DNA of 64,000 bases from CAYJEQ01 sp964369235 (GTDB lineage: Bacteria > Bacillota > Clostridia > Oscillospirales > Ruminococcaceae), in the NCBI GenBank assembly GCA_964369235.1, contig CAYJEQ010000002.1, positions 1 to 64,000 on the forward strand. Reading direction: 5' to 3'. Made by a program: the position numbers and the translations under genes. Below, piece by piece: positions 26,191 to 34,999 of the stretch. Under the pieces are notes generated by a model. The model ran no database searches. It was not told the DNA's origin and worked only from the letters and a program-made list of their open reading frames with translations. Positions within the stretch are counted from its first letter, which is position 1. Each line of letters opens with the position of its first letter.

Positions 26191-26988
26191 CTATGCCGCA
26201 CTATCTACGCTCTCCGACGCTATTAACTGCTCACCATATACTTGATCATAGTATTCCTCTAGGGATCTTTCTACAGATTCTGACTCGGTGATTATTATCT
26301 CAACACGACGATTTCTCGCACGGTCTTCTGCTGTATCAAAGCTGGCAATAGGCTTAAACTGTCCATAGGATGTACTTATTAACTGGGAGCCATCTAGTAT
26401 ATCTTTTTCCTGTATATAAGATGTTACCACAGCAGCTCTTGATGCAGATAGCAGTCGGTCTATCTCGATGTTATTAGGTACATTAGCCTGCGCCTGAGTA
26501 GTATGGCCTAGAACATGAAGCTCTTTAACTGTAGATGCAGATGGCTCTATAGCCTCTACAAATATATCCAGTATCTCCGTCCCTTCTGCTCGCAGTGCAA
26601 AGCTGTCACCGTCAAAGAATACACTATCATTAAATGTTATAAATGTATATCCCTCTCCTGAGGCTATCTGTACATCTGCTAGGGCTGGGTTTTGTTCTTT
26701 TGCCTCGATTAAATTATCATATATCTCGGTAAATAGTTCTTCCTCTGTGTCAGATTTGTTTACCCCTGCAACATCTTCTTCCCCATCTTCTGTAACGGTA
26801 GTTACAATCTGTGATACCTCACCAGCATCGGGGTTTAAGCTTCGTACAAGGTTTTCCCATTTAACCTGATCCACAGCAGATATGGAGTAGAGCAGTATAA
26901 AGAAACACAGTAGTAGCGTAACCATGTCCCCGTAGGTACCCATCCAATCTGCGCCACCGCCACCGTCATCTTTTTTCTGTCGTTTCAT
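26191..26988 (-). CDS. motB: flagellar stator protein MotB
   Basis: 265 residues. Short polar N-terminus, one membrane helix with the proton-binding Asp (D21 in YGDMVTLLLCFF), plug/linker, then an OmpA-like peptidoglycan-binding domain (VLGHTTQAQANVPNNIEIDRLLSASRAAVVTSYI ... RNRRVEIII). Anchors the stator to the wall. ATG after GGAGGTGGGAGTAGG. Cotranscribed with motA. The context predicts an H+ stator, but ion choice is not certain. Confidence 0.95.
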   Translation of the reverse strand: MKRQKKDDGGGGADWMGTYGDMVTLLLCFFILLYSISAVDQVKWENLVRSLNPDAGEVSQIVTTVTEDGEEDVAGVNKSDTEEELFTEIYDNLIEAKEQNPALADVQIASGEGYTFITFNDSVFFDGDSFALRAEGTEILDIFVEAIEPSASTVKELHVLGHTTQAQANVPNNIEIDRLLSASRAAVVTSYIQEKDILDGSQLISTSYGQFKPIASFDTAEDRARNRRVEIIITESESVERSLEEYYDQVYGEQLIASESVDSAA

Positions 26989-27033
26989 CCTACTCCCACC
27001 TCCTTAATCACTAATAAGTCTATGTAATCTAGT

Positions 27034-27867
27034 TTATTTTTTCTTTTCCTTCTTAGCTTTCTTATCGCCGCCACCTTCGCCGCCTTCTCCACCAAGAATA
27101 GCTTGCTGCTTCTTCTGAGGTAGTAGGGACACTAGCTTTTCTTTAAGGCTCTTTGGGTTTTCACCAGATTGGATACCGATTACACCCTCAATAATAAGCT
27201 GTTTGTAAAGAACTTCTTCTTCGTTTCTAATTCTTAGCTTTTTAGATATTGGCATAAATATTAGGTTAGCTAGGATACATCCGTAAAGTGTTGTTACCAT
27301 AGCAACGGACATACTAGCACCTAGGTTACTCTGTGCACCAGAGGAAAGGTCCATAGATGCAAGCATATTAATAAGACCTATCAGTGTACCTATCATACCA
27401 AAGGCAGGACCAAAAGCCGCCGCCTTGTCGTAAATACCCGCCTCGTCGTCATGTCGCTTGTCCATGCTAGCAACCTCTGTTTCCAGTAGGTTTCTAATCT
27501 GGTCTGCTTCCATAGCGTCTACCACTAGCATAATCCCCTGTTTAAAGAATGGATCTTCTAGGGCATTAGCTTGTTCTTCTAGGGCAAGTAGACCGTTTTT
27601 TCTAGCGATATTTGCAAATTCTACTAGAGTTTCAATAGTTGGCTCTACTGCAAAGCCCTTACCTGACATTAGTTTTGGGGCATGTTTTACTACATTTTTT
27701 AGTGTGCCAAAAGGATAGCTGGCAATAACCGCCGCTAGTGTACCACCGATAACGATCATTATACTAGGCACATCCACAAAGCTCATGATGTCACCACCAC
27801 CGATAAATACCGATGCTACTATTAGCCCAAATCCTAAAACTATCCCAAAAATTGTTGATATATCCAT
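27034..27867 (-). CDS. motA: flagellar stator protein MotA
   Basis: 277 residues, four membrane helices. PSIMIVIGGTLAAVIASYPFG, the KAAAFGPAFGMIGTLIGLI segment and cytoplasmic charged loop residues are typical. The C-terminus has a Gly-rich then Lys-rich tail of about 20 residues, which is not a standard part of the fold. ATG at 27867, preceded by GGAGG; an upstream GTG overlaps the ribosome site. Confidence 0.95.
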   Translation of the reverse strand: MDISTIFGIVLGFGLIVASVFIGGGDIMSFVDVPSIMIVIGGTLAAVIASYPFGTLKNVVKHAPKLMSGKGFAVEPTIETLVEFANIARKNGLLALEEQANALEDPFFKQGIMLVVDAMEADQIRNLLETEVASMDKRHDDEAGIYDKAAAFGPAFGMIGTLIGLINMLASMDLSSGAQSNLGASMSVAMVTTLYGCILANLIFMPISKKLRIRNEEEVLYKQLIIEGVIGIQSGENPKSLKEKLVSLLPQKKQQAILGGEGGEGGGDKKAKKEKKK

Positions 27868-27888
27868 ACCTATCACTCCTCCAATTTT

Positions 27889-28083
27889 TTATAGTTGATT
27901 ATTATTATTACACAGATTATAAAATCTAATTATTTTCTTATTAAGTGTTTCTTTGTCCTCTTTGACAATGTGGTATCTGCCATTCATCATGATTACCTTG
28001 CATTCAGGTATCATCTCTACTATTTCGATCTGTCTTGGATTAATTAAAATAAGCTCGTCATTAAGTTTTGTTAACTCTACCAA
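27889..28083 (-). CDS. flbD: flagellar protein FlbD
   Basis: 64 residues; LVELTKLNDELILINPRQIEIVEMIPECKVIMMNGRYHIVKE is the FlbD signature. A small conserved protein of Gram-positive flagellar operons between flgE and motA; biochemical role unclear. Start is TTG at 28083, with AAAGGTGAGAACA directly upstream; a longer frame to 28155 has no ribosome site. Confidence 0.9.
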   Translation of the reverse strand: MVELTKLNDELILINPRQIEIVEMIPECKVIMMNGRYHIVKEDKETLNKKIIRFYNLCNNNNQL

Positions 28084-28173
28084 TGTTCTCACCTTTCTTT
28101 CTGTATATGGTGACCTATATAAACTGGTTTGGATTATATTGGCCACCCTATACAACTTAGTAGCTAGTGGCTA

Positions 28174-29088
28174 CTATCTCTTCATATTTACTAGTTGTTC
28201 TAGCATTTCGTCAGTTACTGTAATGATTTTGGAGTTTGCCTGATAACCTCTCTGGGTTGTAATCATACTAGCCATTTCTGTAGCAAGGTCAACATTAGAC
28301 ATTTCTAGATAACCTGCTAGGATCTGACCTGTTGTAGTTGGAACTGTTGGGATTACCTCAATACCACCAGCATTAGCGCCGATTTCATATAGGTAACCTG
28401 CCTTCTGCTCTAGACCATTTACATTCTCAACAGATGCTACAGCAATCTGTCCGATAGTTATCTTCTCGTTAGCATTGGTAACACCGGTAATTGTACCATC
28501 TACACCGATACTAATTGTGTCAACTGCATATCTTTCACCAGAAGCGTCCTCAGGTATTCTAATTGGTGCTAGCGTACCTGCATCACCATTATTAAAAGTA
28601 GGTGGGGTAACATCTGGCTCACTAGTTAGTGGGAAACCATATACATAGTTACCAGTGTCATCTACAAGATAACCGTTACCGTCTACAGCGAATATACCAA
28701 CTTTGGATAGATATAAGCCACTGCCGTTTAGTGTGGTTTTATCAATAGCAGCTGTCTGGAAGCCACCTACGATAAAGAAACCTGTACCATCGATCATACA
28801 GTCAAAGCCATTACCTGTGTATCCACGGCTACCAGAACCATAGTTAGTTGTGATAGAACCTAAGTTTACACCGTAACCTAGCTGTGAGCTGTTGATACCA
28901 CCACTACCACCTTCTGTGGTAGAACCAGAAGCACCGTTAGTTACATTTTGATAAAGTGCATCCTGAAAGTTAGCTGATCTAGTTTTATAACCCCATGTAT
29001 TTACATTTGCTATATTATTTGAAATAACATCCATCTTGGACTGATGCGTACGAAGACCCGCAATTGCGGCAAACATTGATTTAACCAT
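28174..29088 (-). CDS. flgE: flagellar hook protein FlgE
   Basis: 304 residues, shorter than many FlgE. N-terminal MFAAIAGLRTHQSKMDVISNNIANVNTWGYKTRSANFQD, a Gly/Ser-rich segment, then GTGFFIVGG and the C-terminal ILAGYLEMSNVDLATEMASMITTQRGYQANSKIITVTDEML. Forms the hook. The ATG at 29088 follows AAAGGAGAAAATA; a longer frame upstream lacks support. Its place after flgD and flg_new supports FlgE over FlgG. Confidence 0.9.
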   Translation of the reverse strand: MVKSMFAAIAGLRTHQSKMDVISNNIANVNTWGYKTRSANFQDALYQNVTNGASGSTTEGGSGGINSSQLGYGVNLGSITTNYGSGSRGYTGNGFDCMIDGTGFFIVGGFQTAAIDKTTLNGSGLYLSKVGIFAVDGNGYLVDDTGNYVYGFPLTSEPDVTPPTFNNGDAGTLAPIRIPEDASGERYAVDTISIGVDGTITGVTNANEKITIGQIAVASVENVNGLEQKAGYLYEIGANAGGIEVIPTVPTTTGQILAGYLEMSNVDLATEMASMITTQRGYQANSKIITVTDEMLEQLVNMKR

Positions 29089-29167
29089 TATTTTCTCCTT
29101 TGTATATAGACAGAAGTTAGCTGTGTTCATCATTCGGATGTTCACATAACCTCCTTATAGGGTCCGG

Positions 29168-29572
29168 CTATATAATAACTGCACTGTCTATATTAGTAAA
29201 TATATTATCTCGCATTTCCTTGGAATCCATAGTTGTAACAACTATATTATTGGGCACATTTACAATAAAGGCATTATCTCTGCCAATTACCACAATATCC
29301 TTTGCACCTTTTTCTCTGGCTTTTTCCACTGCGCCGTTTAGATCCTCAATTAGACCTTCACTACAGTCTACTCCACGCTGGCTCATTCTCATAGTTGCAT
29401 GTTTTGAGAATTTCACATCACTGCTTGCCAGCTTCTCATTTAAAAGTGTAGCAAAATCACTTTGTGGCTGCTGTGATACAGAGGTACTTACCGATTGTGT
29501 TTGTGTTTGATTTAACTGTACCTGATGTTGTAATCTAAGTTGTCCTATGGATGATAATTTGTCTATTGCCAT
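29168..29572 (-). CDS. flagellar operon protein, TIGR02530 (flg_new) family
   Basis: 134 residues. A Gln/Ser-rich N-terminus, then VKFSKHATMRMSQRGVDCSEGLIEDLNGAVEKAREKGAKDIVVIGRDNAFIVNVPNNIVVTT, the conserved core of a small family found between flgD and flgE in Gram-positive operons. Function unknown; possibly assists hook assembly. Confidence 0.9.
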   Translation of the reverse strand: MAIDKLSSIGQLRLQHQVQLNQTQTQSVSTSVSQQPQSDFATLLNEKLASSDVKFSKHATMRMSQRGVDCSEGLIEDLNGAVEKAREKGAKDIVVIGRDNAFIVNVPNNIVVTTMDSKEMRDNIFTNIDSAVII

Positions 29573-29594
29573 ATTATCCTCCTATCCATCACAA

Positions 29595-30113
29595 TTAAGG
29601 TGTAACATCGGTGGAGGTATCTGTTTCAGTATCAGTTTCTGTGTCTTCTCCATCTACTGAACTATCTTCCTGACCACCATTCATTACTTCCTCTGGCACT
29701 TCACCTATTGTCATTATCTGTGATATGTAATAAGGTTTGCCATCTACATATAGTATTGGATTATCCCCCATTAACATACCTGTAACCACACCTGTTGTGT
29801 TTTCTCCTTCGTACATACCTGTTGTTTCGTCATATTCTGCCATAGTTACTGTTTTGCCTACCATAGAGGAAGCGTAGGTAATCATGTTAGTTGTTGTCAT
29901 CTGTACTATAGAGTCAATCATCTGAGTCTGTACCATCATGGACATCATCTCGCTAGTATCCATTGGATTGTCAGCATCCTGATACTGCATCTGTGTGGCT
30001 AGTAATGTGTAGAAATCATCAATACTAAGTCCGTCCATACCCTGTGTATCTCGGTCAAAGCTACTGGATACTCCAAAACCTGCTCCACCACTAATTGCAT
30101 TAATTGAGCTCAT
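29595..30113 (-). CDS. flgD: flagellar hook-capping protein FlgD
   Basis: 172 residues. The N-terminal signature FYTLLATQMQYQDADNPMDTSEMMSMMVQTQMIDSIVQM is clear. A small central domain (SMVGKTVTMAEYDETTG...) follows, ending in an acidic Thr/Asp tail. Forms the scaffold that caps the growing hook. ATG preceded by GAAAGGAG. Confidence 0.93.
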   Translation of the reverse strand: MSSINAISGGAGFGVSSSFDRDTQGMDGLSIDDFYTLLATQMQYQDADNPMDTSEMMSMMVQTQMIDSIVQMTTTNMITYASSMVGKTVTMAEYDETTGMYEGENTTGVVTGMLMGDNPILYVDGKPYYISQIMTIGEVPEEVMNGGQEDSSVDGEDTETDTETDTSTDVTP

Positions 30114-30134
30114 AAAAAATCTCCTTTCTTTAAC

Positions 30135-31133
30135 CTATAATAGCCCTAGTCTTAGCTGCTGCATAAAGTCTGAGTTCTGATTGTCTTCCTTGTCATTATC
30201 CTGTGTGTTCTCCTGCTGATGTTGGCCTTTAGAGCTGTCATTAGCTTGGTTTTCAAGATAATCTAGTGCTGGTTTGTCCACCACTACTTCTGTTGCCTGT
30301 CCTGAACGATTTTCCATAATTGCTGCTATATCCCCTGCACTTTTTGCTAGTATCTGCATGGTGTCCTTATCAGAACACAGTATGGATATAATAGCTTTGC
30401 CGTCCTCGTAGGTAGCCTTAATTGTAAGCTGTCCTAGATTGTGTGGCTCTAGCTGAATCTCAAAGTCATTATTGCCAGCAGCTATCTGACTGGTTATAGT
30501 TTCTTTGATCTCAGTTAGGTAGGTTTCGCTAATTCTTTCAGTGGGTGTAGTTGGTGTAGTTGTAACTAGGCGTTCTACTACGGATACGGTCTGGTACTGT
30601 TCTGTACCCTCAGTTAGTTGTAGCCCAGCTGTAGAAACCTTGCCTTCATCACCTTTAACCTGTTCTCCTACAGTTTCAGTTTCTACAGTATTTACTACCT
30701 GTTCTCCCTCTACTTCTTGTAGTGGAGTTTCTGTAGTATTCTCTGTACTCTGATTTTGGATAACTGGTAGGATTTGTTCCATCTGCTGATTTTCTGCCAT
30801 TAATGGCACTGCTGTTATCTGGGTTGGTGTTGTAATACTGCCTTCTTTTGCTGTATCAACTAATTTTTCAGCTTGATGTGTAGTCATGTTAAGCATTGCT
30901 GCTACCATCTCAGGTGAAATTAATCCTAGCTCTAAAAGTTCTTCCTGTTCTGCTAGTCCTATCTTACTCTGCTCGCTTACTACCTTGGCAATCTGCTCCT
31001 TTAACATTGCGTTAAAATCAGCTGCTCCTGTTTCCTCTGTAGAGGTGCTAGTGGTAGGTTTGGAATTTGTAGCCGTACCTGTGGTTTCTGCTTTAGTGGT
31101 TTGAACCTTTGGTATCTGTGCTACTTGATTCAT
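30135..31133 (-). CDS. fliK: flagellar hook-length control protein FliK
   Basis: 332 residues, largely low-complexity Thr/Glu/Gln-rich. The C-terminal Flg_hook domain has QLEPHNLGQLTIKATYEDGKAIISILCSDKDTMQ. FliK measures hook length and switches FlhB specificity. I start it at the ATG at 31133, five bases after GGAGG; the ATG four codons earlier, with AGAAAGGA upstream, is an alternative. Between fliJ and flgD as expected. Confidence 0.87.
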   Translation of the reverse strand: MNQVAQIPKVQTTKAETTGTATNSKPTTSTSTEETGAADFNAMLKEQIAKVVSEQSKIGLAEQEELLELGLISPEMVAAMLNMTTHQAEKLVDTAKEGSITTPTQITAVPLMAENQQMEQILPVIQNQSTENTTETPLQEVEGEQVVNTVETETVGEQVKGDEGKVSTAGLQLTEGTEQYQTVSVVERLVTTTPTTPTERISETYLTEIKETITSQIAAGNNDFEIQLEPHNLGQLTIKATYEDGKAIISILCSDKDTMQILAKSAGDIAAIMENRSGQATEVVVDKPALDYLENQANDSSKGQHQQENTQDNDKEDNQNSDFMQQLRLGLL

Positions 31134-31239
31134 TATAGCCTCCATTGTGTAAACCATTCCTTTCTCCAGATTAATGTTAATCCAGTTATTTTTTGGTGGA
31201 TATAAATCCACCTATATAGCAAATCACCCTTTACAGTGA

Positions 31240-31695
31240 TTAACTAACAGATCTGTCCTTGCCACTTCTAGCATTGGAGACAAATTCCTCAATAAACTGC
31301 TCCTCTGCCTTCTGCTCAAGTTTACTATATTCGCTAACTTTTTTCTCTTTAAGTTTGGTAATGGTTGTTGTTTCTTTTTTGGCTTCTATAACCTCAGCTA
31401 GTTTCTTCTCCTCCCTAATTTTTAGGGTTTTGATTACTTCTATCTGCTTTCTTATCTTCTCACCCATGCTTTCTAAAAAGCCTTGGTAGATCTGGATATC
31501 TATTATAGTACAGCCTCGCTGTTTTATCTCATCTAACTCTCTAGCCTTAACTGCAAATTCTTCTTCCATTGCCTTTAAGATGTTTTCTTCCTTGTTAATG
31601 GACTGGATTATTAAAGCATGTTGATTTCGTAAATCTTCTTCAATCTGTTCCTTATATGTAAGAACCTTATCTAGGGAAAACTGAAATTTCTTCAT
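31240..31695 (-). CDS. fliJ: flagellar export protein FliJ
   Basis: 151 residues, almost wholly charged coiled coil (FQFSLDKVLTYKEQIEEDLRNQHALI ...), as in FliJ, the central stalk of the export ATPase. Its 105-base leader carries the palindromic repeat described at 31720-31787. ATG with GAAAGGAATGAG upstream. Confidence 0.9.
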   Translation of the reverse strand: MKKFQFSLDKVLTYKEQIEEDLRNQHALIIQSINKEENILKAMEEEFAVKARELDEIKQRGCTIIDIQIYQGFLESMGEKIRKQIEVIKTLKIREEKKLAEVIEAKKETTTITKLKEKKVSEYSKLEQKAEEQFIEEFVSNARSGKDRSVS

Positions 31696-31719
31696 CTAAA
31701 TGCTCATTCCTTTCTCGGT

Positions 31720-31787
31720 GTTTTGTGCGGGTATTATAATGACCGAAAAGCACAAAACCCATGTTTGAAACTTTGTTTCAAACTATC
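31720..31787 (-). repeat. palindromic leader repeat, copy 1 (before fliJ)
   Basis: On the minus strand: a GTTTGAAAC/GTTTCAAAC hairpin with 3-base loop (31763-31783), then GTTTTGTGC (31750-31758) pairing with GCACAAAAC (31720-31728), then the fliJ ribosome site. Bases 31739-31787 are identical to 37563-37611, and a variant occurs at 48931-48980. Confidence 0.8.
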
Positions 31788-31800
31788 CCCCTTAAGTAAT

Positions 31801-33102
31801 CTATTTCATAACATCTTTCATCATCTGTAGCACCTGCTCTTTAGTGTAGCTACTGTCTATCTCCTGTTTTAGGAAGCTATTTATCTTATCTATCTTACTA
31901 ATAGCTACACCTAGCTTTTTATTTGAGCCTTCCTTATATGCACCGATGGAAATTAGATCCTCGTTTTTCTCGTAGATACTGAGGTTTTCTCTTATTTCAC
32001 CTGCATACTTCTTATGCTCATCACTGGCTATATGTACCATTAGACGGGATATGCTAGAGCTTATATCTATTGCTGGGAAATGGTTTGCGTTAGCTAGTTT
32101 TCTACTAAGGACGATATGTCCATCTAGTATACCTCGCACTGTATCGGAAATTGGCTCGTTAGTGTCGTCCCCTTCTACCAGTACAGTGTATACCCCTGTA
32201 ATAGATCCTCTGTCAAACATACCACTTCTCTCTAGAAGTTTAGGAAATTCTGTGTATATAGATGGGGTGTAACCTCTGGCTACTGGAGGCTCTCCTGTGG
32301 CTAGTCCTATCTCACGCTGTGCCATAGCAAATCGTGTTAGGGAATCCATCATCAAAAGAACATCCTTACCCTGATCTTTAAAATACTCTGCAATGGTTGT
32401 GGCTACCAGTGGGCATTTTACCCTCTGCATAGCAGGCTGGTCAGAGGTAGCTACCACAAGTACAGTTCTAGCCATACCCTCAGGACCTAGATCGTTTTCG
32501 ATAAACTCTCTTACCTCTCGCCCACGCTCCCCAACTAAAGCAATTACATTTATATCTGCTTCTACATTTCGGGCTATCATACCCATTAGTGTACTCTTAC
32601 CTACACCACTTCCTGCAAATATCCCAAGACGCTGTCCCTTACCTACAGCATTTAGCCCGTCAATGGCTTTTACCCCAAAGTGCAGTGGCTCTCTTATAGG
32701 TGGTCGCTCTAGGGGATTGGTTTTTTGGTGTTCTACATAGTAGTAGTCACTAGATGGAAAGGCACCTTTGCCGTCTATGGGATTTCCCATAGCATCAATT
32801 ACCCTGCCTCTTAAAAAGTTTCCCACTGGTATTTTAAGTCGTTTTTTGGTGTTTCGCACAAAGCTGTCGGTACCTATTCCTGGGATATCCTCATATGCCA
32901 TTAGATGTATCTTATCCCCGTTAAAACCTACAACCTCTGCTGGAATCTGTTTCTTATGTTCTTCGTTATATATAAGAACTATATCTCCAACATTAGCTCC
33001 TCCACCAGTGGCGCTCATTGCTATGCCTGTGATGTTCTCTATCTTACCTATATGGCTGATAGTTTCTGATTTCATAATCATGTCAGGTAGATGTTTAAAC
33101 AT
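31801..33102 (-). CDS. fliI: flagellum-specific ATPase FliI
   Basis: 433 residues. Walker A AGSGVGKST (K169), Walker B VLLMMDSLTRFA, and the PSIYTEFPKLLERSG motif. Hexameric F1-like ATPase that powers and unloads export substrates with FliH and FliJ. ATG start with a weak AAAGG further upstream. A 105-base gap with a structured leader separates it from fliJ. Confidence 0.97.
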   Translation of the reverse strand: MFKHLPDMIMKSETISHIGKIENITGIAMSATGGGANVGDIVLIYNEEHKKQIPAEVVGFNGDKIHLMAYEDIPGIGTDSFVRNTKKRLKIPVGNFLRGRVIDAMGNPIDGKGAFPSSDYYYVEHQKTNPLERPPIREPLHFGVKAIDGLNAVGKGQRLGIFAGSGVGKSTLMGMIARNVEADINVIALVGERGREVREFIENDLGPEGMARTVLVVATSDQPAMQRVKCPLVATTIAEYFKDQGKDVLLMMDSLTRFAMAQREIGLATGEPPVARGYTPSIYTEFPKLLERSGMFDRGSITGVYTVLVEGDDTNEPISDTVRGILDGHIVLSRKLANANHFPAIDISSSISRLMVHIASDEHKKYAGEIRENLSIYEKNEDLISIGAYKEGSNKKLGVAISKIDKINSFLKQEIDSSYTKEQVLQMMKDVMK

Positions 33103-33120
33103 TTATTAGCCAGCGCCTTT

Positions 33121-33966
33121 CTACATTTTTGCGTTTATTATTATCTCTCGAATATTATCAAGCTGTGTTTTTACACTGATATCCATAATGCCCTCAGGGG
33201 TTTCTATAATACAGGTTCCTGGTTCTTCTTCCTCCATTATTACCACCTTAACATTATCAGCAATATTGGAAAGAGCTTTTAAAAACTCGACATCTCCCTG
33301 AATTTCTCCAGCCTTTTCCCCTTTACCTATGTATATCTTTGCCCAAGCAGATTTTTTCATCTTCTCGGTCGCTGTAATTATCATCTTCTCAATAACATCT
33401 TTGCTGGATTTTAGACTGGTGTGGACTATCTTTTCCCCTATTGCCACTGATATATCCTTTAAATCATTAAGGTGACGGGAGATTGCTTTTTCCTTCTCCT
33501 CATTTACCTCTGCAATCTGGGTCATTATATGGGACTGAAGTTTAAGTAGCTCTTTTTTGTTATTTTCCTCAGCTGTAAGTACAGCCTCTGCTCTACCTTC
33601 CTCTGCCCCTTTTTCCATGCCTTCTATTCTACCTAGGTTAAAGCCTTCGTCATAGGCATCGGACTTAACCTTTTCTGCTATTTTTTTAGCATTAGCGATA
33701 ATTTCCTCTGCCTCTTGTACTGCTTTGGCTAGAATATCATCCACCTGCTCTAATAGTGTTTGCTGTTTTTCCTGTTCTAGCTGTTCACTTCTTATAAGTT
33801 CATCCTCTAGATTAACTATATTGTCCTCTAAAGTTTCTGCTACTGCTTCAGCTTGTTCAGGCTCTTTATCAGGATTAATCTCCTCTAAAAAACTAAAATT
33901 CTTAAATAGATTAAACTCAGTTACCTTGGCAGAAGAATTTTCTATATCTTTAATAACCCTAGGCAA
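33121..33966 (-). CDS. fliH: flagellar assembly protein FliH
   Basis: 281 residues, Glu/Gln-rich with long coiled coils (residues about 60-190) and a C-terminal domain containing VAIGEKIVHTSL and GTCIIETPEGIMDISVKTQLDNI, as in FliH/YscL. Regulates FliI. Start is TTG, eight bases inside the end of fliG, with GGAGGAGATGATATAA upstream; translation is coupled. Confidence 0.9.
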   Translation of the reverse strand: MPRVIKDIENSSAKVTEFNLFKNFSFLEEINPDKEPEQAEAVAETLEDNIVNLEDELIRSEQLEQEKQQTLLEQVDDILAKAVQEAEEIIANAKKIAEKVKSDAYDEGFNLGRIEGMEKGAEEGRAEAVLTAEENNKKELLKLQSHIMTQIAEVNEEKEKAISRHLNDLKDISVAIGEKIVHTSLKSSKDVIEKMIITATEKMKKSAWAKIYIGKGEKAGEIQGDVEFLKALSNIADNVKVVIMEEEEPGTCIIETPEGIMDISVKTQLDNIREIIINAKM

Positions 33967-34999
33967 TTATATCATCTCCTCCACCGCTTCTTGCGATTAC
34001 AATCTCTCCAGATTCTTCTAGTTTTCTAATAACCTCAACTATGCGCTGCTGAGCTGCCTCAACATCACGAAGCCTTACATTGAATGTAATCTCTAGGTCG
34101 GACTGTACTGTTTCTGCCTGACGGCTGGACATATTGGAGTAGAATACAGATAGCATTTCCTTGCTTGCGTTTTTCAGTGCGTATACAACATCCTTCATAT
34201 CGCAATCTCTGATAAAACGCTGGATGGAATGGTTGTCCATACCAAGTATATCCTCGAATACGAACATCTTCTTTCTGATTTCTTCTGCCAGTTCTGGGTT
34301 CTCTCTGCCCATCTCGTCGAATATGTATTTCTCGTTGCTTCTGTCCATACGGTTCATAACATCGGCGATGTAGTCGATACCACCCACCGTTGTAAAATCC
34401 GTTGTAAGCATACTGTCAAATCTCTTAAGTAGCTTAGATTCTACGATTTTAATAGCGTCTGGTGAAGCACTATCCATCTGGGCAATGGCTTCAACTACCT
34501 TTAGTCTTTTCTGCTCAGGTAATTCAGCAATTAGCTGGGCTGCCTGAGTGGGATCTGCATAGGATAGTATAAGAGCTATAGCCTGTGGGCGCTCCTTTTG
34601 CAGTACAGAAAACAGTGTATTTGTATCCATATTGCCGATAAAATCAAAAGATCTTGCCTTGATAAATTTAGTGATTTTCTTAAGAAGTTCATCAGCAACT
34701 GTTGGCCCATAGGTTTTTTCCAGTATGGATCTAGCGTATTCTACACCACCATCGGTTACTGCCTTCTGGGTTAAACAGTCCTTGTAAAACTCATTAATAA
34801 TTATCTCTGTATCCTCAGCAGATACATGGGTGAACTTAGATATTTCTACAGTTAATCGCTCTACATCTTCCTCAGTAAGGAATTTGTAAACCTGTGAGGC
34901 GCTATCAGCTCCTAGGGCCGCTATTACCGTTGCAGCTTTTTTACTAAGAGGGAGATCTACTGTTCTAGGTTCATTTTGCTCATTCTTTTTCTCCTCCAC
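33959..34999 (-). CDS. fliG: flagellar motor switch protein FliG
   Basis: 346 residues. Middle-domain EKRPQAIALILSYADPTQAA, the C-terminal torque helix with charged residues and IQRFIRDCDMKDVVYALKNASKEML. Couples the stator to the MS ring. Start is GTG, overlapping the fliF stop by one base, with GGAGGTGAGAGC upstream. Confidence 0.97.
   Translation of the reverse strand: MEEKKNEQNEPRTVDLPLSKKAATVIAALGADSASQVYKFLTEEDVERLTVEISKFTHVSAEDTEIIINEFYKDCLTQKAVTDGGVEYARSILEKTYGPTVADELLKKITKFIKARSFDFIGNMDTNTLFSVLQKERPQAIALILSYADPTQAAQLIAELPEQKRLKVVEAIAQMDSASPDAIKIVESKLLKRFDSMLTTDFTTVGGIDYIADVMNRMDRSNEKYIFDEMGRENPELAEEIRKKMFVFEDILGMDNHSIQRFIRDCDMKDVVYALKNASKEMLSVFYSNMSSRQAETVQSDLEITFNVRLRDVEAAQQRIVEVIRKLEESGEIVIARSGGGDDIIA

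Noticed and set aside
31240..31786. Conserved short leader peptide (MGFVLFGH...) in the palindromic repeats
   Set aside because: The three reading frames diverge after about ten codons, one stops at once, and no ribosome site precedes the ATG; base pairing is better conserved than coding.
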